A stretch of 64,000 nt of DNA from Bradyrhizobiaceae bacterium PARB1 (lineage in GTDB: Bacteria > Pseudomonadota > Alphaproteobacteria > Rhizobiales > Xanthobacteraceae). The DNA lies in contig NKIY01000010.1 in the NCBI GenBank assembly GCA_002256345.1, forward strand, positions 1 through 64,000. The letters run 5' to 3'. This document shows positions 1-8,246 of the stretch, piece after piece (position 1 is the stretch's first letter; the number at the start of each line of letters is the position of its first letter). The position numbers and the translations under genes were made by a program. The notes below the pieces were generated by a model, which saw nothing but the letters and a program-made list of their open reading frames with translations, did no database searches and was not told the origin of the DNA.

Positions 1-257
1 GCACCGGCTCGGTGAAGCTGGCTTCCAACTGGGTCGTCACCGGCGGCGCCCGCTGGAACCTGGAAGCCAACAAGATCGACCAGTACATGGTCGGCGCCGG
101 TTATGTGGACGACTGCTTTATCCTCGCGGTGAACTATGTGACCACATACAACTATTCGGCAGGCTCAGCGCTCCCCGTGCTTAGTGATGGATTCACCGTT
201 CAGCTCAGTCTCCGCACGATCGGAAGTTATACGCTGCCGATTCCAGCAAGGCTGTGA
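1..257 (+). CDS. lptD: LPS-assembly outer-membrane protein LptD, C-terminal end (5' partial)
   Basis: The reading frame is open from the left edge (first full codon at base 3) to the TGA ending at 257, giving about 84 residues. The text has the alternating pattern of a beta-barrel end. The stretch around GAGYVDDCFILAVNYVT and the closing VQLSLRTIG resemble the C-terminal strands of alphaproteobacterial LptD, which inserts LPS into the outer membrane. In relatives lptD is normally followed by surA, pdxA and ksgA; here an Old Yellow Enzyme gene follows instead. Either the gene order is rearranged or this is an extra or truncated copy. The 5' part is outside the window, so completeness cannot be judged. 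Confidence 0.68.
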   Translation, partial: TGSVKLASNWVVTGGARWNLEANKIDQYMVGAGYVDDCFILAVNYVTTYNYSAGSALPVLSDGFTVQLSLRTIGSYTLPIPARL

Positions 258-326
258 GCGCGTTGGTGATGTGGCGGAAGCGACCTGGAAATCGATGATC
301 TGCGACGGAGTTGGGAGGGGAGAAAA

Positions 327-1433
327 GTGACCGACGTTCTATTCATTCCGGTCAAGCTCGGAGAGATCGAGTTGGACCATCGCGTCATCATGGCGCCTTT
401 GACGCGACTTCGCGCCGATGTGGATAGTGACAATCCTAATGATCTCATGCGCGAGTACTACGCTCAACGCGCTTCGATGGGAGGATTGATCATTTCCGAA
501 GCGACGACTGTCTCTCCGACCGCGCGTGGCTATCGTGGCTCTCCTGGTCTCTATACAGAAGCCCATGTGCGAGGGTGGCAGCAGATTGTTGACGCAGTAC
601 ATGCAAGAGGCGGGAAGATGGTTGCTCAACTGTGGCACGTTGGACGTACGTCGCACGCGAGTCTGATTGGAGGAGAACCAGTGACCGCGTCGGATGTGCC
701 ATATGAAGGCATGGCGTTTACCGCTGACGGATGGGTGCCTGCGTCTCGCGCGCGGTCGATCAGCATTGAGGAAATAGCTGGCGTTGTAGCCGATTATGCT
801 GCGGCCGCTCGGCGCGCGATGCATGCCGGGTTCGACGGCGTGGAGATCCATGCCGCGAGCGGCTATCTTATTGATCAATTTCTGCAAGATAACAGTAATG
901 TGCGAACTGACGCGTATGGTGGATCTGTAGTTGGCCGCGCGCGACTGTTGATGGAAATCGTGGACGCGGTTGCCAATATCTGGGGGGCGGGAAAAGTCGC
1001 GGTGCGGCTTTCGCCGAGCAGCAATTTCAATGGGATGGCCGACAGCGATCCGGACAGCACGTTCACGCAGGTCGCCGCCATGCTCGACAGAAAAAGATTG
1101 GCATATTTGCATGTTGTCGAACCGAGAATCTCGGGTTTTCAGGAAGTTGCCCCAGGACTACAGCCCGTTGCGGCTGCAAAGCTTTGTCGATGGTTCGGCG
1201 GAGCGATTGTCGCCGCCGGTGGGTTCAATGGCTCTGAAGCTGCGGCTGAGATTTTGAGAGGCGGTGCGGACGCTATTGCATTTGGTCGGTACTTTATTTC
1301 GAACCCGGATCTACCGGGGCGTCTCCGGTCCGGGCGCGCGCTCACACCGTATGACCGGTCGAGTTTTTACGCGGGTGGTTCACGAGGATACACTGACTAT
1401 TCCGCCGCTGTTGCCCCGGTCAGAAGCGAATAG
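327..1433 (+). CDS. Old Yellow Enzyme family FMN-dependent alkene reductase (NemA-like)
   Basis: This 368-residue protein has the usual length for the family. GTG start at 327 follows a strong GGGAGGGGA at 313-321. It should be a cytosolic TIM-barrel FMN enzyme using NAD(P)H to reduce activated C=C bonds or nitro compounds. Visible motifs are MAPLTRLRAD (residues 22-31, FMN site), QLWHVGR (101-107), and RTDAYGGS (193-200). The active-site signature, normally H-x-x-N-G-Y, reads H175-A-A-S178-G-Y180. The substrate-carbonyl Asn is therefore Ser, while the proton-donor Tyr is kept. The C-terminal GRYFISNPDLPGRL segment (phosphate-binding region) is intact. Base composition is visibly less GC-rich than the neighbours, which together with the odd position after lptD hints at acquisition. 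Substrate cannot be inferred. Confidence 0.9.
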   Translation: MTDVLFIPVKLGEIELDHRVIMAPLTRLRADVDSDNPNDLMREYYAQRASMGGLIISEATTVSPTARGYRGSPGLYTEAHVRGWQQIVDAVHARGGKMVAQLWHVGRTSHASLIGGEPVTASDVPYEGMAFTADGWVPASRARSISIEEIAGVVADYAAAARRAMHAGFDGVEIHAASGYLIDQFLQDNSNVRTDAYGGSVVGRARLLMEIVDAVANIWGAGKVAVRLSPSSNFNGMADSDPDSTFTQVAAMLDRKRLAYLHVVEPRISGFQEVAPGLQPVAAAKLCRWFGGAIVAAGGFNGSEAAAEILRGGADAIAFGRYFISNPDLPGRLRSGRALTPYDRSSFYAGGSRGYTDYSAAVAPVRSE

Positions 1434-2145
1434 CCTTGAGCCGAGCGTTTGTAGTCAAGCACGCGGTAGCGCCATGACACAGTCTGCTCGATCTCTGGCG
1501 AGCCGCGTCAGTCAGCATGATTCCGAGTGTATCGGCGCTCACGGCGGAGCCTCTTGGGTGGTCGCTTCCATAGCTGAGTGCGGGAATGAGACGGTTCGTC
1601 ATAGCGGTCCGTCTGGTCGGCGCTGATGACGTCGGTCAAACGCGGACCTGGATGATCGCGATTGGCTCGACCATCAACAACGGGAAGCTCGGACGAGGTC
1701 TCTCCGATCCAGACGACCACGGCGTGGCCATCGCTGTGCGTCATGGAGCGATCACCGGCGCTTGCTGTGAGGGCGGGGGCGCTGATGCGAGGGCAGGTAG
1801 CGACCGCCATTCTCCCGCGCTTTGGCAATCTCCCTGATAGTCAGGGTCAGCCCTTCGCGCAGCCAGCGCTCATGGCGCGGGCTCGCAAATGCTTGAGTTG
1901 GCGACTGCTGTGCTGGTCCGATGGAAGTCGACAGGATTGCGCGCGTTCTCGATCCGGAAGCGGATCAGATCGGCGTGGGCTCTATGAAAGCTAGTTCCTA
2001 GGTCTTCCCTTGTGGGTGATCCTCAAAAGGGGTGGACAGGGAACGGGGAAGCACCTAGAGAGAGGCCACCGCCGACGAGATTTGCAGAAATCTCCGCCGA
2101 GATTGCAAGATGCCGGAATTACCGCGGCGATCTCAATGGCTTAGG
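1434..2145. other. Gap without a supportable gene; possibly decayed coding DNA
   Basis: About 700 bases between the alkene reductase and tRNA-Gln. Short overlapping open frames occur on both strands, but none has a convincing ribosome binding site, length or recognisable product. On the minus strand, stretches of protein-like text in different frames (for example around RHERWLREGLTLTIREIAK near 1880-1830) suggest a frameshifted remnant. I could not assign a family. A position next to a tRNA gene is typical for the scar of an integrated element. Confidence 0.35.
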
Positions 2146-2219
2146 TGGGGAATGGTGTAACGGTAGCACAACAGACTCTGACTCTGTTTGTCTTGGTTCG
2201 AATCCAGGTTCCCCAGCCA
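2146..2219 (+). tRNA. tRNA-Gln (anticodon CTG)
   Basis: A complete cloverleaf can be folded. The acceptor stem pairs TGGGGAA (2146-2152) with TTCCCCA (2209-2215), followed by discriminator G and an encoded CCA (2217-2219). The anticodon stem ACAGA/TCTGT (2171-2175/2183-2187) encloses loop CTCTGAC, putting anticodon CTG at 2178-2180, which reads the Gln codon CAG. The T-arm contains GGTTCGAATCC. Total 74 nt including CCA. Confidence 0.95.
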
Positions 2220-2811
2220 CGCATGTTTGTAAAATATTGAAACGATTGCTGTTTTTAGCAGCGGCACTCCGAAGATGCTACATGCGACCGACTTGCCGTA
2301 TGGCGAAACCGCGCGGTCTGCATTTTCAACGCCGAGGCATCCAGGCAATTGCAAACCGCAAGTCGTGCCCTTGACGCCAGGCCGAGGCCCGCGACGCGTT
2401 CATCGTGCCTCCGCGCTGACCGGCGCCGATACGAAGCGGGCCTTATTGCTTGCTCGCACCAACAACGGCTAACGTGAAACGGTTTGCGGATACCAGTTCA
2501 TTCCTTTGCGCTGAGTTCGCTGGGCGGACCGATTCCGATGCGGGCGCACGCAGGGATTGCATGGGTTCCTAGGTCGCAATGTCTGCTAAGCATTTGATTT
2601 TCTTACTGCGTAAGAATAGCGCAGATGATTCATTTTTGTCGGTCAGATTGTCGCATCCTTTACCAGCGGTTTACATAATACCACCAAATTGAACATACGG
2701 GACTTGATGGCGAGAAACGCTACGGGACCCGCGTCCGCCGCTCTGCTCACGCATCCAGCTGACCAAATCTTTGCTCACCACCAACGGTTAAGACCGAGGG
2801 AACCCTTCGTC
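2220..2811. other. Intergenic region upstream of the chemoreceptor
   Basis: About 590 bases with no convincing gene. It contains a perfect short palindrome at 2600-2616 (listed separately). An in-frame TTG at 2689 would extend the chemoreceptor upstream, but that extension has no signal or conserved character and is judged non-coding leader. Confidence 0.5.
2600..2616. promoter_or_regulatory. Perfect palindrome upstream of chemoreceptor, candidate operator
   Basis: TTCTTAC (2600-2606), spacer TGC, GTAAGAA (2610-2616) is an exact 7-bp inverted repeat about 200 bp before the chemoreceptor start. It has no T-tract and the stem is AT-rich, so it looks like a dimeric repressor or activator site rather than a terminator. 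The cognate regulator is unknown. Confidence 0.35.
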
Positions 2812-4503
2812 ATGCTTGCTCGTATGTCCATCCGTGCCAAGATTTCCATCGTTGTGACGTTCCTTCTGCTGTCGATGAGCGGGCTTGGAGTGCTTGCCAT
2901 CGTGAAGATGCGATCGATCAACGCCAATACAGTGGACATCCAGACCAGCTGGCTGCCGAGCGTGCGATTGCTCGGGGAACTGCGGGCGGGGGTGACCACC
3001 TATCGCAACGTGATCCGTCAGCACATGCTCGCAGAGACGCTGGAGGAAAAGCTAGCCAACGAGAAGACGCTTGAGACTGTAGTGGCCAGCAACACACGCA
3101 TTCGGGCCAACTATGAAAAGCTGATCACTTCTCCTGAAGAGCGCGCCATTTATGAAGAGTGGAGCCGGGTGTGGGACACCTACAAGAAGGGAACGCTCGA
3201 GGTGATGGAATTGTCGCGCAAGGCCGCCGGCAGGATGCCGCAGGAGGCCAACGTGCTGAACACCAAGACCGTCAACCCGATCGGCCTCAAGGCGGATGAA
3301 CTGCTCATCAAGGACATCGACCTGAACACAAAGGGCTCCGACACCGCTGGCGCGGAGGCGGAGGCGAGCTTTAACAGCGCGTTCATGCTGGTTCTGACCA
3401 TCCTCACCGTCGCTGCCGTCGTTGGCATCGGTGTCAGCATCTATCTGGTGCGCGACGTCGCCAACGGCATCTCGTCGATCGTGAAGCCGATGCAGGCGCT
3501 CGGCGCCGGTGATCTGAGCGCACATGTGCCGCATCAGGGCATGAAGACCGAGATGGGCACCATGGGCGACGCGCTGCAGGTGTTCAAGCAGGCACTGATC
3601 GACAAGCGCGCTGCCGATGAGGCTGCGGCCGCCGATGCCGAAGCCAAGATCGAGCGCGGTCGCCGCGTCGATAAGATCACCAGCGATTTCGAGGCGATGA
3701 TCGGCGAGGTCGTCGAGACCGTGTCGTCGGCATCGACCGAACTCGAGGCCTCGGCCGGCACGCTGACCGCGACCGCCGAGCGTTCCCAGGAGCTGACCAC
3801 CTCGGTGGCGGCGGCTTCGGAACAGGCGTCGACCAATGTCCAGTCGGTGGCCTCGGCGACCGAAGAAATGGCGTCCTCGATCAACGAAATCAGCCGCCAG
3901 GTGCAGGAGTCGGCGAACATTGCCGGCCAGGCCGTGCAGCAGGCGCGCCAGACCAACGATCGCGTCAGCGAACTGGCCACGGCGGCCGCACGCATCGGCG
4001 ATGTCGTCGAACTGATCAACAACATTGCGGGCCAGACCAATTTGCTGGCCCTCAATGCGACCATCGAAGCCGCTCGTGCGGGTGAAGCTGGTCGCGGTTT
4101 CGCGGTGGTGGCATCCGAAGTGAAGGCGCTGGCCGAGCAGACCGCCAAGGCGACCGGCGAAATCTCGACCCAGATCGCCGGCATCCAGGCGGCGACGCAG
4201 GACTCGGTCGGTGCCATCAAGGAGATCGGCGATACGATCGGCCGCATGTCGGAAATCGCCTCCACGATCGCATCCGCCGTGGAAGAGCAGGGAGCTGCGA
4301 CCCAGGAAATCTCGCGCAACGTTCAGCAGGCGGCGCAGGGCACGATGCAGGTTTCGTCGAACATCACCGATGTGCAGCGCGGCGCCAGCGAGACGGGCTC
4401 CGCCTCGTCTCAGGTCCTGTCGGCAGCGCAGTCACTGTCTTCGGATAGCACCCGGTTGAAGGTCGAGGTCAGCAATTTCCTGAATGCGGTGCGCGCAGCC
4501 TAG
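2812..4503 (+). CDS. Methyl-accepting chemotaxis protein
   Basis: A 563-residue membrane chemoreceptor, using the ATG at 2812 (GAGGG at 2796-2800) so that the first transmembrane helix (about residues 10-31) lies at the N-terminus. A periplasmic helical ligand-binding region of about 155 residues follows, resembling a four-helix-bundle (4HB_MCP) sensor. TM2 is around residues 189-214, followed by HAMP and a long cytoplasmic coiled coil. The signalling tip near residues 401-445 is strongly conserved ([20 protein letters not shown], then [12 protein letters not shown]), which binds CheA/CheW. Gln/Glu-rich methylation helices flank it. No CWxxF-like CheR tether is seen at the C-terminus. No che genes are nearby, so it is an orphan receptor with unknown ligand. 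Confidence 0.95.
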   Translation: MLARMSIRAKISIVVTFLLLSMSGLGVLAIVKMRSINANTVDIQTSWLPSVRLLGELRAGVTTYRNVIRQHMLAETLEEKLANEKTLETVVASNTRIRANYEKLITSPEERAIYEEWSRVWDTYKKGTLEVMELSRKAAGRMPQEANVLNTKTVNPIGLKADELLIKDIDLNTKGSDTAGAEAEASFNSAFMLVLTILTVAAVVGIGVSIYLVRDVANGISSIVKPMQALGAGDLSAHVPHQGMKTEMGTMGDALQVFKQALIDKRAADEAAAADAEAKIERGRRVDKITSDFEAMIGEVVETVSSASTELEASAGTLTATAERSQELTTSVAAASEQASTNVQSVASATEEMASSINEISRQVQESANIAGQAVQQARQTNDRVSELATAAARIGDVVELINNIAGQTNLLALNATIEAARAGEAGRGFAVVASEVKALAEQTAKATGEISTQIAGIQAATQDSVGAIKEIGDTIGRMSEIASTIASAVEEQGAATQEISRNVQQAAQGTMQVSSNITDVQRGASETGSASSQVLSAAQSLSSDSTRLKVEVSNFLNAVRAA

Positions 4504-4566
4504 AGCATGATCCGGAAAGGCGGACACCGGCTTTCGGATACGACCATCCTTTAATAGAGAAAATGC

Positions 4567-4601
4567 GAGAATCTGATCCGTTGAAGATGGATCAGATTCT
4601 C
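4567..4601. repeat. Palindromic intergenic repeat after the chemoreceptor
   Basis: Perfect 13-bp inverted repeat GAGAATCTGATCC (4567-4579) / GGATCAGATTCTC (4589-4601) with a 9-nt loop. It lies just after a segment beginning AGAGCATGATCCGGAAA at 4503, a dispersed element commonly seen between genes in Bradyrhizobiaceae. The role is unknown; it may stabilise or attenuate the transcript. Confidence 0.6.
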
Positions 4602-4624
4602 GGGCACCAGTATCTCAAGAGCGA

Positions 4625-4651
4625 AGCCGGCGCATCAGCGTCGGCTTTTTT
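4625..4651 (+). terminator. Rho-independent terminator downstream of the chemoreceptor
   Basis: Stem AGCCGGCGC (4625-4633) / GCGTCGGCT (4638-4646) with one G-T wobble and a 4-nt loop, followed by a run of T (4646-4651). Orientation fits termination of the rightward chemoreceptor transcript. Confidence 0.75.
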
Positions 4652-4769
4652 ACTTTCACACACTCTTAGGAAATAGCTGCCAGCGTGCGCCGTAGAAGCC
4701 ACCCGTTATTGCAACCATTTCCTTTCCAGCCGTGTGTTTACACGAGCTAATTTTGATTGTCGGGCCGTT

Positions 4770-5096
4770 ATGACAGAAGACATTGCAGGCGGCGGACGGG
4801 TTACCTTCGGGCGTGGCTACAATGTCTGGATCATGGGCATCGACGGAACGTGGCGGCGCAATTGCGTACTCAAGGCCGTGTCGGCGAATGATGCGGAACT
4901 CACGCTGGAAAGCTCGATCGAAGGCCTCAATCTGAAAGAGTTTTTCCTGCTGCTGTCGTCGACCGGGCTCGCTTACCGACGTTGCGAACTCGTCAAGGTC
5001 AATGGTGCCCAAATCGATATCCGGTTCACCAGTACCAAAGGCAGCACGAAGAAGAAGTCATCTGCCCGTGGCGACGGCGAAATGGCGAGCGCCTGA
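4770..5096 (+). CDS. PilZ-like domain protein with degenerate c-di-GMP motif
   Basis: A small soluble protein of 108 residues from the ATG at 4770; an upstream in-frame GTG at 4734 is possible but adds only 12 uncharacteristic residues. The core (IMGIDGTWRRNCVLKAVS, then LTLESSIEGLNLKEFFLLLS and STGLAYRRCELVKVNG) matches the short PilZ proteins common in Bradyrhizobiaceae. The canonical ligand motifs RxxxR and (D/N)xSxxG are not intact: the second reads V-S-A-N-D-A. Nucleotide binding is therefore doubtful and a protein-interaction role is possible. The last 25 residues are Lys/Ser-rich and probably disordered. It sits downstream of a chemoreceptor but behind a terminator, so is likely transcribed separately. 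Confidence 0.75.
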   Translation: MTEDIAGGGRVTFGRGYNVWIMGIDGTWRRNCVLKAVSANDAELTLESSIEGLNLKEFFLLLSSTGLAYRRCELVKVNGAQIDIRFTSTKGSTKKKSSARGDGEMASA

Positions 5097-5099
5097 ACC

Positions 5100-8000
5100 T
5101 CACTCTGCTGCCTGCTTGGTGAGACCGTCCTCAACCTGCGGAGCACCCTGGGTATCCGGGCTACGGCCCCAGCCGGACATCATGGTCGAGAGCTTGTCGA
5201 GGTAGACATACACGACCGGTGTCGTGAACAGTGTCAACACCTGGCTGACGATCAGCCCACCGACCATGGCATAGCCGAGCGGCTGCCGGATCTCGGCGCC
5301 TGTGCCGGTGCCGAGCATCAGCGGCACGCCGCCGAGCAATGCAGCCATCGTCGTCATCATGATCGGGCGGAAGCGCAGCAGCGCTGCCTTGCGTATTGCA
5401 GCTTCCGGCTCGATATGCTCGTCGCGTTCGGCGGCGATAGCGAAGTCCACCATCATGATGCCGTTCTTCTTCACGATACCGATCAGAAGAATGATGCCAA
5501 TCAGCGCGATCAGGCTGAAATCGAAGCCGAACGCCATCAGGATCGCCAGTGCGCCGACACCCGCGGAGGGGAGGGTGGACAGAATTGTCAGCGGATGGAT
5601 GTAACTTTCATAGAGAATGCCGAGGACCAGATAGACCACGACAAGTGCGGCAATGATGAGCAGCGGCACCGTGGACAATGACTGTTGGAACGCCTGCGCC
5701 GTGCCCTGGAACGTGCCGCTCAACGTGGCTGGCGCGTTCATCTCCTGTATGGCCTTCTGCACGGCATCGGTGGCCTGGCTGAGCGCAACCCCTTGCGCGA
5801 GATTGAAGCTGATGGTGATCGCCGGAAATTGGGCTTGGTGACTGATCGATAGCGGTTGAACAGGCACTGTCGTCCATTTGACGAAAGCGGAGAGCGGGAC
5901 CTGGGCGCCAGTCGTTGGCGACCTGATATAGATCTTGTCGAGCGTGTCGAGCTTGCCTTGCAGCTCCGGCAGGATTTCCAGGATCACGTGATAGCTGTTT
6001 AGCTGGGTGAAGTACTGGGCGATCTGGCGCTGTCCGAACGAGTCATACAATGTGTCGTCGATCAGTTGCGGCGAAATTCCCAAGCGCGAGGCATTGTCGC
6101 GATCGATGGTCAGCGTCAGCGTCGTGCCTTGGGTTTGCTGATCGGTAGCGACGTCGCGCAGCTCGGGAAGCTTCTGCATTCTGGCAAGGATCTTTGGTGC
6201 CCATTCGTTCAGTTCGGCGAGGTTGGCATCCTGAAGCGTATATTCGAATTGCGTACGGCTGATCCGGCCACCAACGCGCACGTCCTGCGCTGCCTGCATG
6301 AACAGTCTGGCTCCTTCAACCTTATCCAACTGCGGGCGCAAGCGTGAGATGATCTGCTGCGCACTGGCCGAGCGTTCGTCGCGCGGTTTCAGAGTGATAA
6401 ACATGCGGCCGGTATTCAGCGCGCCGCCGCTGCCGCCGATCGCCATTGCGACGGAGGCAACGTCCGGATCGGCTTGCACAATCTTGCCGAGTTCCGCCTG
6501 ATGCTTCTGCATATCGGCGAAGGAGATATCCTGTGCTGCCTCGGACGTCGCCGTGATCAGGCCGGTGTCCTGCTGCGGAAAGAAACCCTTCGGAATGATC
6601 ATGAACAGATAGACTGACAGTGCGACGGTGGCGAAAAACACCATCAGCGTCGTCAGCCGCCAGCGCAGCACGAGGTCCAGTCCGCGCTCATAGGCATGCA
6701 GCATGGCGTCGAACATGTTCTCACTGATCCGGTAGAAGCGGCCATGCTTGGTATGCTTCTCGTCGCGTAGGAAACGCGAAGCCATCATCGGTGTCAGGGT
6801 GAGCGACACCACCATCGAGACGAAGATCGCCATGGTCAGCGTGATGGCAAATTCGCGGAACAGGCGACCGATGATGCCGCCCATGAGCAGCAATGGAATC
6901 AGCACGGCGACAAGCGAGATCGAAATCGAGACGATGGTGAAGCCGATTTCGCCGGCGCCTTTCATGGCGGCGGCCATCGGCGTCTCGCCTTCCTCGATGT
7001 AACGCGTGATGTTTTCCAGCATCACGATCGCGTCGTCCACGACGAATCCGACGGAGATCGTCAGTGCCATCAGCGACAGATTGTCGAGCGTATAGCCGAA
7101 CACCCACATCAGCGCGCAGGCGCCGAGCAAAGCGAGCGGCACGGTGACACTCGGGATAATGGTGGCCCAGACATTACGCAGGAAGATGAAGATCACCATG
7201 ACCACCAGCGCGATCGTGAGCAGCAATGTGAACTGCACATCCTGTACGGCGGCGCGTATGGTCTGGGTGCGGTCGCTGACCACTTCGATCTTGACCGCAG
7301 GCGGGATCGCGGCGACGAGACGCGGCAACGCGGCCTTGATCTTGTCCACGGTGTCGATGACGTTGGCGCCAGGCTGTTTGAAGATGACGAGAAACACGCC
7401 GCGCTTGCCATTGGCCCACGCCACCTGCTTGGCATCTTCCGGGCCGGTTACCGCATGGCCGATGTCGCGTACGCGCAGCGGTCCGCCGTTGCGATAGGCG
7501 ATGATGACGTCGTTCCAGTCCTTCGAATCAGGCAGTTGATCGTTGGCATAGATCGTATAGCTGCGCGTCACGCCGTCGATGTTGCCCTTCGGGCTATCTA
7601 CTGTGGTGACGGAGAGCGGGGTACGGATGTCCTCGAGGCCGATGCCTTTGGCAACGAGTTTGGCCGGATCGATCTGGATACGGATCGCCGGTTTCTGTTG
7701 TCCGCCGATGGTGACTTGCGCGACACCGCTGATCTGGCTGATCTGCTGTGCAAGCTGCGCATCGACGCTGTCGCTCACCGTCGTGACCGGCAGTGTGTCC
7801 GACGTCGCGGACAGCAGCATGATCGGAGAGTCCGCCGGGTTCACCTTGCGATAGGTCGGCGGCGACGGGAGGGTCTTTGGCAACTGCCCGCTGGCGGCAT
7901 TGATGGCAGCCTGCACGTCGTTGGCGGCGCCGTCGATGGAGCGGTTGAGATCGAACTGGAGCGTGATGGCGGAGGTGCCGAGCGAACTCGTCGAGGTCAT

Positions 8001-8243
8001 CTGCGCCACGCCCGGGATTTGCGCCAATTGCCGTTCCAGCGGCTGCGCCACAGATGAGGCCATGGTCTCCGGGCTGCCGCCCGGCAGTGTGGCGGCAACC
8101 TGGATGGTCGGGAAATCGACTTGCGGCAGCGGCGCCACCGGAAGCATCGGATAGGAGACGATGCCAACGAACAGAATGCCCGCCATCAGCAGCGATGTGG
8201 CGATCGGGTAGCGGATGAACGGTGATGAAATGCCCCCGCTCAT
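5100..8243 (-). CDS. RND efflux pump inner-membrane permease (HAE1 / MdtB-MdtC type)
   Basis: 1,047 residues, the standard RND drug/proton antiporter length. The N-terminal helix (SPFIRYPIATSLLMAGILF) begins the duplicated 12-TM architecture with two large periplasmic loops. The proton-relay aspartates are present in VGFVVDDAIVMLENI (about residues 404-406) and the Lys partner in GIVKKNGIMMVDF (about 923-924). The FVVDDAIVMLENI form is closest to MdtB/MdtC-type pumps. E. coli uses two different such permeases as a heterotrimer, whereas only one is encoded here. The gene starts 3 nt after the stop of the adaptor gene, so the two are co-transcribed. No outer-membrane channel is adjacent, so a shared TolC-like protein is presumably used. 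Substrate unknown. Confidence 0.94.
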   Translation of the reverse strand: MSGGISSPFIRYPIATSLLMAGILFVGIVSYPMLPVAPLPQVDFPTIQVAATLPGGSPETMASSVAQPLERQLAQIPGVAQMTSTSSLGTSAITLQFDLNRSIDGAANDVQAAINAASGQLPKTLPSPPTYRKVNPADSPIMLLSATSDTLPVTTVSDSVDAQLAQQISQISGVAQVTIGGQQKPAIRIQIDPAKLVAKGIGLEDIRTPLSVTTVDSPKGNIDGVTRSYTIYANDQLPDSKDWNDVIIAYRNGGPLRVRDIGHAVTGPEDAKQVAWANGKRGVFLVIFKQPGANVIDTVDKIKAALPRLVAAIPPAVKIEVVSDRTQTIRAAVQDVQFTLLLTIALVVMVIFIFLRNVWATIIPSVTVPLALLGACALMWVFGYTLDNLSLMALTISVGFVVDDAIVMLENITRYIEEGETPMAAAMKGAGEIGFTIVSISISLVAVLIPLLLMGGIIGRLFREFAITLTMAIFVSMVVSLTLTPMMASRFLRDEKHTKHGRFYRISENMFDAMLHAYERGLDLVLRWRLTTLMVFFATVALSVYLFMIIPKGFFPQQDTGLITATSEAAQDISFADMQKHQAELGKIVQADPDVASVAMAIGGSGGALNTGRMFITLKPRDERSASAQQIISRLRPQLDKVEGARLFMQAAQDVRVGGRISRTQFEYTLQDANLAELNEWAPKILARMQKLPELRDVATDQQTQGTTLTLTIDRDNASRLGISPQLIDDTLYDSFGQRQIAQYFTQLNSYHVILEILPELQGKLDTLDKIYIRSPTTGAQVPLSAFVKWTTVPVQPLSISHQAQFPAITISFNLAQGVALSQATDAVQKAIQEMNAPATLSGTFQGTAQAFQQSLSTVPLLIIAALVVVYLVLGILYESYIHPLTILSTLPSAGVGALAILMAFGFDFSLIALIGIILLIGIVKKNGIMMVDFAIAAERDEHIEPEAAIRKAALLRFRPIMMTTMAALLGGVPLMLGTGTGAEIRQPLGYAMVGGLIVSQVLTLFTTPVVYVYLDKLSTMMSGWGRSPDTQGAPQVEDGLTKQAAE

Positions 8244-8246
8244 GGC

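Noticed and set aside
2133-2354. Minus-strand open frame over tRNA-Gln (text NLDSNQDKQSQSLLCYRY)
   Set aside because: It is the antisense translation of the tRNA, a well-known spurious prediction.
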